Below are positions 59,298-64,000 of a stretch of 64,000 nt of DNA, one piece after another. The notes beneath the pieces were generated by a model. That model ran no database searches. It saw nothing but the letters and a program-made list of their open reading frames with translations, and had not been told where the DNA came from. Position 1 is the first letter of the stretch, and each line of letters starts with the position of its first letter. The position numbers and the translations under genes were made by a program. The stretch is from Citrus sinensis (taxonomy: Eukaryota > Streptophyta > Magnoliopsida > Sapindales > Rutaceae), in contig NC_068559.1 of NCBI RefSeq assembly GCF_022201045.2, positions 9,233,501 to 9,297,500 of the forward strand, read 5' to 3'.

Positions 59298-61166
59298 TTA
59301 TTGTAGGACTGCTCCTATCCCGTCTCCCAAGGCATTTGTTTCAATGATGAAAGTGTTGTTGAAATTCGGCATAGCCAAGGTAGGGGTGCTGGTCATTGCT
59401 TTCTTTAGTTTGTTGAATGCTTCCTCAGCTTCCATGCTCCACTCAAATTGCCCTTTTTTTAACAAATTGGTGAGAGGTTTTGCTAGCAGCCCATATCCCT
59501 GCACAAACTTTTTGTAATATCCCGTTAGTCCTAGGAAGCCTCGCAATTCGCTGATATTTTTTTGTAGTGGCCAAGAGACCATAGCAGCAATTTTTGAGTC
59601 ATCCACCTTCACACCATGACATGTGATGATGTGCCCCAAATATTCTAACTCCTGCTGTCCAAAGTGACATTTGCTTGATTTAATAAAAAATTGGTGCTGC
59701 TTTAATACCTCTAATGCTTGTCTGACATGATCAAGGTGATAACTCCAAGAGGGGCTGTATATTAGTATGTCGTCAAAGAAAACTAAAATAAATTTCCTTA
59801 AGTACGGCCGAAAAATAGAGTTCATGATTGCCTGGAATGTTGATGGAGCATTACAAAGGCCGAATGGCATTACCAGATACTCGTAATGGCCGTTGTGTGT
59901 TCTGAAGGCTGTCTTGTAAACATCTGTGGGTTTGACTCGGACTTCGTGGTACCCGGCCCGTAAGTTTAGTTTGGTAAAGTAAGTGGCTCCATGCAACTCA
60001 TCCAACATGTCATCGACGGTTGGTATAGGGAATCGGTCCTTGACAGTAACTTTATTAAGCGCACGGTAATCAGTGCAAAATCTCCAACTTTCATCTTTCT
60101 TTTTCACCAAGAGCACAAGTGAAGAAAATGGGCTGGTACTTGGTTGTATTAACCCTGAGTTGAGCATCTTATTGACTTGTCGTTCAATTTCATCTTTTTG
60201 GAAGTGAGCATATCTGTATGGCCTTACATTAACAGGTTCGATTCCCTCCTTTAATGTAATATTGTGCTCTATCTCACGGCTTGGAGGAAGATGTGTTGGT
60301 TCTTGGAATAAAGTTGAATACTCCTCCAGCAAACTTTGCATATCAGATGCCATCTTGCTTAGTGCGAGTTCAAGCCTCATATTGAAGCAAATTGTGAAAC
60401 CTTGCTGCCTTTGCTTAGCATCATGGGAAATTTCAGTGAGAGAGGCCAATTGTGGAGCCTGAGGGCCAATACCTTGCAGCTGCCGCTTTTGGTTCTCCCA
60501 ATCAAATTCCATTGTGAGTTGCTTCCAATTACACACTACTGAGCCCAATTGCTCCAGCCAATGAATCCCAAGTACCAAATCTAACCTTGTAATGGGCAAT
60601 GCATACAAGGTAAGAATAAAGGGAATATCTTGCAAGAATAGTTGTACCTTTTTGAACTTGCCCTTGCATAATAACGTTTCACTATTAGCTACTTTTACTG
60701 AGAATCCTGAGGTAGGAAGAACCAGTAGCTGTAACAAATTTGCCAAACGGCTGCTGATGAAATTGTGTGTTGAACCACTGTCAATCAGTACCACAATTTT
60801 GGAAGGCCCAATTTTGGCAGAGACCCTCATGGTTTGAGGAGCGGTCCAGCCCATGAGAGTGTAGTATGTGATTTCGGGTTCAGTTTGAATTTCTTCTGTT
60901 TGTTCATTGTTTGCGTTTTCATTATCAGCGGCTCCAACTTCAAGTAACAGCAACTGTGGTCCTTGGCACTTGTGACCTGCAGTGAAACGTTTGTTACAGT
61001 TGAAACACAAACCAAGTGCTCTTCTACGCTGCATCTCTTCCCATGGTAGCCTCTTGATGCTGCTTGTTGTTGGGGAGCGATTGGTTGTGGTTGGGTTCGT
61101 TACTGCTTGGCTAACGAATGGTGGCCGTGTTGTTTTCCTTTGACAAGTCAGCTGTTCATCTCTCAT
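59298..61166 (-). pseudogene. Chromovirus gag end, protease and reverse transcriptase
   Basis: A 622-codon open stretch between in-frame stops at 61167-61169 (TGA) and 59298-59300 (TAA). Domains in order: zinc knuckle CFNCNKRFTAGHKC (about 54-67), aspartic protease VVLIDSGSTHNFIS, and reverse transcriptase with VNVRPYRYAHFQKDEIERQV, SSLVLLVKKKDESWRFCTDY, VMPFGLCNAPSTFQ and the active site FFDDILIYS. The Met at its first codon is not a native start, because the frame continues from gag with a single stop between them. Confidence 0.88.
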
Positions 61167-61169
61167 TCA

Positions 61170-61877
61170 TGCGAGTTTGAACGCATCCTTCAACGTTTTT
61201 GGCATGAACATCCTAATTTCATTCGCAATCTCCGGTTTCAGGCCCCCCATGAAGGTTCCCACAAGCGCCCCTTGTGTCCAGCCACTAACTCGGTTTCCCA
61301 ATCTCTCAAACTCTCTTTGGTAGTCACGGAGAGTCCCTATTTGTTTTACTCTTGATAAGGCTTCATTGTAATCTTCGCATTCCATAGGTCTGAAGCGAGC
61401 CCAAAGCTCCTCCATAAAATCGTTCCATGTTACCAATTTATTTTCCTCACGATACGCACGTCGCAGCCATTGCCACCATTGGTTGGCCTCTCCTTCGAGG
61501 TGAAAGGAAGCAAGAGACACCTTCTGCTCGTCAGTGGACTCTTGGTACTCGAAGAATTGAAGTATTCGGTTGTGCCATTCTGTTGGGTCGCCACCTGCAA
61601 ACTTTGGGCACTCAAGCTTAGTAGATCTTGAAATAAATTGTGGTCGGTTACCTTCTTCACTTCTGCTATATTGTGCAAATCTTGAAGATTCATAATTGTT
61701 GAAACTCGGGGTCCCTTTGGATGCTGATATAGACCCTGCTAGTTTGCTGAGAGCAGCTTTAATTTGATGCAGTTTATCACTCATCCCTAGTTGCCCTTCT
61801 TCCATTCATTTCATCCCTTCTTGCAGATGAGTTATGTCAGCTTCCACACGGTCGAGTCGATCTCTGTTGGTAGTCAT
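61170..61877 (-). pseudogene. Chromovirus gag with early nonsense codon
   Basis: The native start is probably the ATG at 61877-61875 (MTTNRDRLDRVEADITHLQE), shortly after the primer site. A TGA at 61806-61808 breaks the frame after 23 codons. The frame is then open again to the TGA at 61167-61169. The middle shows FAGGDPTEWHNRILQFFEYQ and GEANQWWQWLRR, typical of retrotransposon gag. Both stops read TGA where CGA (Arg) is the likely ancestor. Confidence 0.82.
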
Positions 61878-61885
61878 AGTAACTT

Positions 61886-61897
61886 GCTCTGATACCA
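61886..61897 (-). other. Primer binding site complementary to tRNA-iMet
   Basis: TGGTATCAGAGC on the minus strand lies two bases after the 5' LTR end. This 12-mer is the usual primer site of plant gypsy and pararetroviral elements. Confidence 0.88.
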
Positions 61898-61899
61898 CT

Positions 61900-62311
61900 T
61901 GATGCGGTCCCAGTCAAAGCCAATTAAAATAGATTTCTCTTAGGGTGAGAATAACCACAAGTAATTGAATTTAATTGATACTGAACTCTTTTATTCTTGC
62001 TGTTGGAGCTCATTTATACTTAGAACAATATGAAACCATCACAATCTCAACTGATCGTGATTGTTGGCTGATTCTAGGCTGACTTATTCTCTTAAACTAA
62101 CAGCTAAATCAAATAACAATAATTCAAATAATAAGAAATCAAATAACATAAAATCAGCAAGTGAAGATTCTTTGGAGACCAAGTCCATTTGCAAAACTAG
62201 TGGAGTGCACATGTGTCCCTTTAGCTACCAAGTTCTCATGTAGCAGCTCATGTGTATCCTTGATACAGGGTATTAGGCTTAGGTACCCTTGATGAGCGTC
62301 GAGGCCTATCA
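61900..62311 (-). repeat. 5' LTR of the chromovirus
   Basis: 412 bp, with TGATAGG at its start and CCGCATCA at its end on the minus strand. It is the first LTR in transcription order. Confidence 0.93.
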
Positions 62312-62316
62312 TTACT

Positions 62317-63429
62317 GCAGCCACGTAGGCTTGTGCTGTTCTTAAGGTACAATTAAAAGCTTGGTTTACATATTTACCTGTACAAGTTTTTATTTTGGCC
62401 ACTATGATCCATGTGGATCACGTAGCTAGACCTTTTTGAAAAACATATTTCCATAAAGTTGTTTCAATGTTGTATTAATAAGGCTCCAGTGAAAGCGAAG
62501 GGTACATCAAAATTAAGTATCCCGTAGTAAAACTTTGATTCTCCTCCTGTCTAATCTAGTAGCTGTTATTCTATTTTAACAATTACAGTTAATGCAATAT
62601 AAACATTTATTAATAAAAAAGATTAGAAATAATTTATGAGTTTATGATCTGGAGCTACCTTTGTAACTCGTATTCACGATTTTCTATTAATTCATTTTAA
62701 TATATGTGAAGACATTGGATTTTACTTCTGATGTTAAAAAATCGTTTTCATATTGTATGTGTGTGTGTATTTGATGCAGCGTAGTGACGACTGGAGAGTA
62801 CAGAAAAGATTAAAATAAAAATTAATAGCATAAAATTATATTAAACATTAACAAATAAAATTATAAATATAAACTAATTATTTATTAATAATTTATTTAA
62901 TAATTTTAAGGTTTAAATCTTTTTTACATAGTAACAGAATTACAAATTATCAGAGAGTCAATAGATTATTACCTCTTGAAGTATCTTACAAAATCCTAGT
63001 TGTTTTAATTTCTTCTATGTAAGCCTTATATTAGGGTAATTTGTATTTCAAGAAATTTTATAATGAAGCTGTACTAATTTTGCTCCTTTTGTAGGAGGTT
63101 GATTAAGGATATTGCTTTAGTCTCGGGAGAAGCTTGAGGGGACTATGAAGGGAATATGGATGGACAGGGCAGGATCGGAAGCCTTGTCATGAATGAACTT
63201 GCATTCTGTAGAATCATGGTGTAGAGTGCAGGATTTTTTTTTTTTAAATTTTATTTTATTTTTTATATATATAACTTTTACATTATGAATTCACAATTGG
63301 ATTCAATGTAATGAAATCCAACAGATGAGGCTAAATTAAATGATAGATGAAGTAAAATTTAAACAGTGACATTTGAGGTCTAAATTTATCTCATCGGCTC
63401 TCAATAGTTACTTTTACAGTAATTTTAAT
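62317..63429. other. AT-rich intergenic DNA without recognised gene
   Basis: This is the continuation of the sequence interrupted by the chromovirus. A (GT)n run near 62757-62768 and a T-run at 63233-63244 are the only clear structures. Confidence 0.5.
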
Positions 63430-64000
63430 GGGTAATTTTTAGTGACCTCCCTTGAGGTTTGGTGTATTAACACATAGATGGAATGTATTGCTGTAATTAC
63501 AGACACCTCCCCTACCGTTAGTATAAAAATACATAAAACGTCAGTATAAAAGGATAATTATGTAAAAGCATATTTAAAAAAAAATATTTTTATCCGATAG
63601 ACAAAAAATTTGACCAACTTGCTTGCCCAGCCTTGACCAGCTGGCCACGGCTCCACCAGCAGCCGGTTGTGGTGCTTTGCCACTGCCGGAGTCCCCTCTT
63701 CGCGCTGGCAACCAACCCCATTCACTGCAGCCTCTGAATTAGCTCCGTCCACCGCCAAATATTAACCCAAGAGCACGGCTTGTCTCACAAAAACTAATAC
63801 CCTGCCGTCGCCACTTTGGCCATCGCTGACGCCATCCAACTGCCGCTGCCATCACCCTTGAGCCACTGATGATGATTCCAACTCGGATTGACTGGCATGA
63901 CACCCCGCCAATTATTATTTTGCTTTGAATCGTTTGTTGTGTTAGTCTATTCACTTGAAAAGAAACCAGCCCACAGTTCACAAAAGACCCAACCAATCAC
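63430..64000. mobile_element. Possible left end of a DNA transposon running out of the window
   Basis: GGGTAATTTTTAGTGACCTC, then CCTTGAGGTTTGG, resembles ends of plant Mutator-like or related non-autonomous elements (GGGTAA...CCCTGAGGTTTGG type). After about 170 bp the sequence changes sharply to a GC-rich tract (63610-63900). Minus-strand ORFs there (66 and 85 residues) show no family motif. The partner end would be beyond 64000, so this stays tentative. Confidence 0.35.

Larger units (their letters stand above)
57107..62311 (-). mobile_element. Ty3/gypsy chromovirus, full length, 5-bp target duplication TTACT
   Basis: Two 412-bp LTRs (57107-57518 and 61900-62311) begin TGATAGG and end CCGCATCA on the minus strand and differ at only about seven positions by eye. 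TTACT flanks the element at 57102-57106 and 62312-62316. On the minus strand the primer site TGGTATCAGAGC (tRNA-iMet) starts two bases after the first LTR, and a polypurine tract AGGGGGGAGGA lies directly before the second. Between them is one gag-pol frame with three in-frame stops and one frameshift. Few LTR differences mean a recent insertion. It cannot make its own full protein now, though intact relatives could mobilise it. Confidence 0.93.

Overview
This is a plant nuclear segment, almost certainly from a eudicot. The evidence is AT-rich intergenic DNA, short exons with GT-AG introns, plastid and cytosolic eukaryotic gene families, and dense MITEs, hAT and Mutator-like elements, LTR retrotransposons and an endogenous caulimovirid. 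A woody rosid such as Citrus is a guess that was not tested by any search.

Genes, left to right: (1) the C-terminal end of a plant nuclear protein of unknown function (1-507, +). (2) A five-exon 4'-phosphopantetheinyl transferase (5687-9700, -), rebuilt from splice sites to 279 residues. (3) A possible 87-residue protein (17735-17998, +). (4) A two-exon, membrane-anchored dual-specificity-phosphatase-like protein of 242 residues (19145-21360, +). (5) A three-exon IscA-type Fe-S assembly protein of 133 residues (22714-24581, -). (6, 7) Two tandem root-type ferredoxin precursors (26892-27341 and 28927-29373, +), each with a 5'-UTR intron. (8) An unprocessed RPS25 pseudogene (29883-31576, -). 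(9) A two-exon small secreted protein of 137 residues with no recognised family (39446-40730, +). (10) An eight-exon ribonuclease H2 subunit A of 297 residues (41205-45491, -). IscA-type assembly factors and ferredoxins lie side by side, but nothing in the sequence shows this is more than chance.

Mobile DNA fills most of the rest. Several elements are bounded by exact target-site duplications visible in the sequence: a 777-bp foldback element (9-bp TSD), a 2.8-kb Mutator-like element (9-bp TSD) that carries a captured CIPK kinase fragment and a nested LINE (17-bp TSD), a 695-bp foldback element (11-bp TSD), a Tourist-like MITE (TAA), two hAT-type elements (8-bp TSDs), a SINE, a TRIM element inside an RNase H2A intron, and a 5.2-kb chromovirus (5-bp TSD, two 412-bp LTRs). 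The stretch 45911-55105 is a decayed endogenous pararetrovirus (Caulimoviridae) lying between two direct repeats of about 250 bp. It is interrupted by a hAT element and by a probable solo LTR.

No RNA genes, CRISPR arrays or bacterial-type operons were seen. The most interesting items are the kinase-capturing Mutator element, the pararetrovirus with LTR-like ends, the RPS25 pseudogene with two destroyed splice acceptors, the near-perfect hairpins around the ferredoxin genes, and the unclassified secreted protein.
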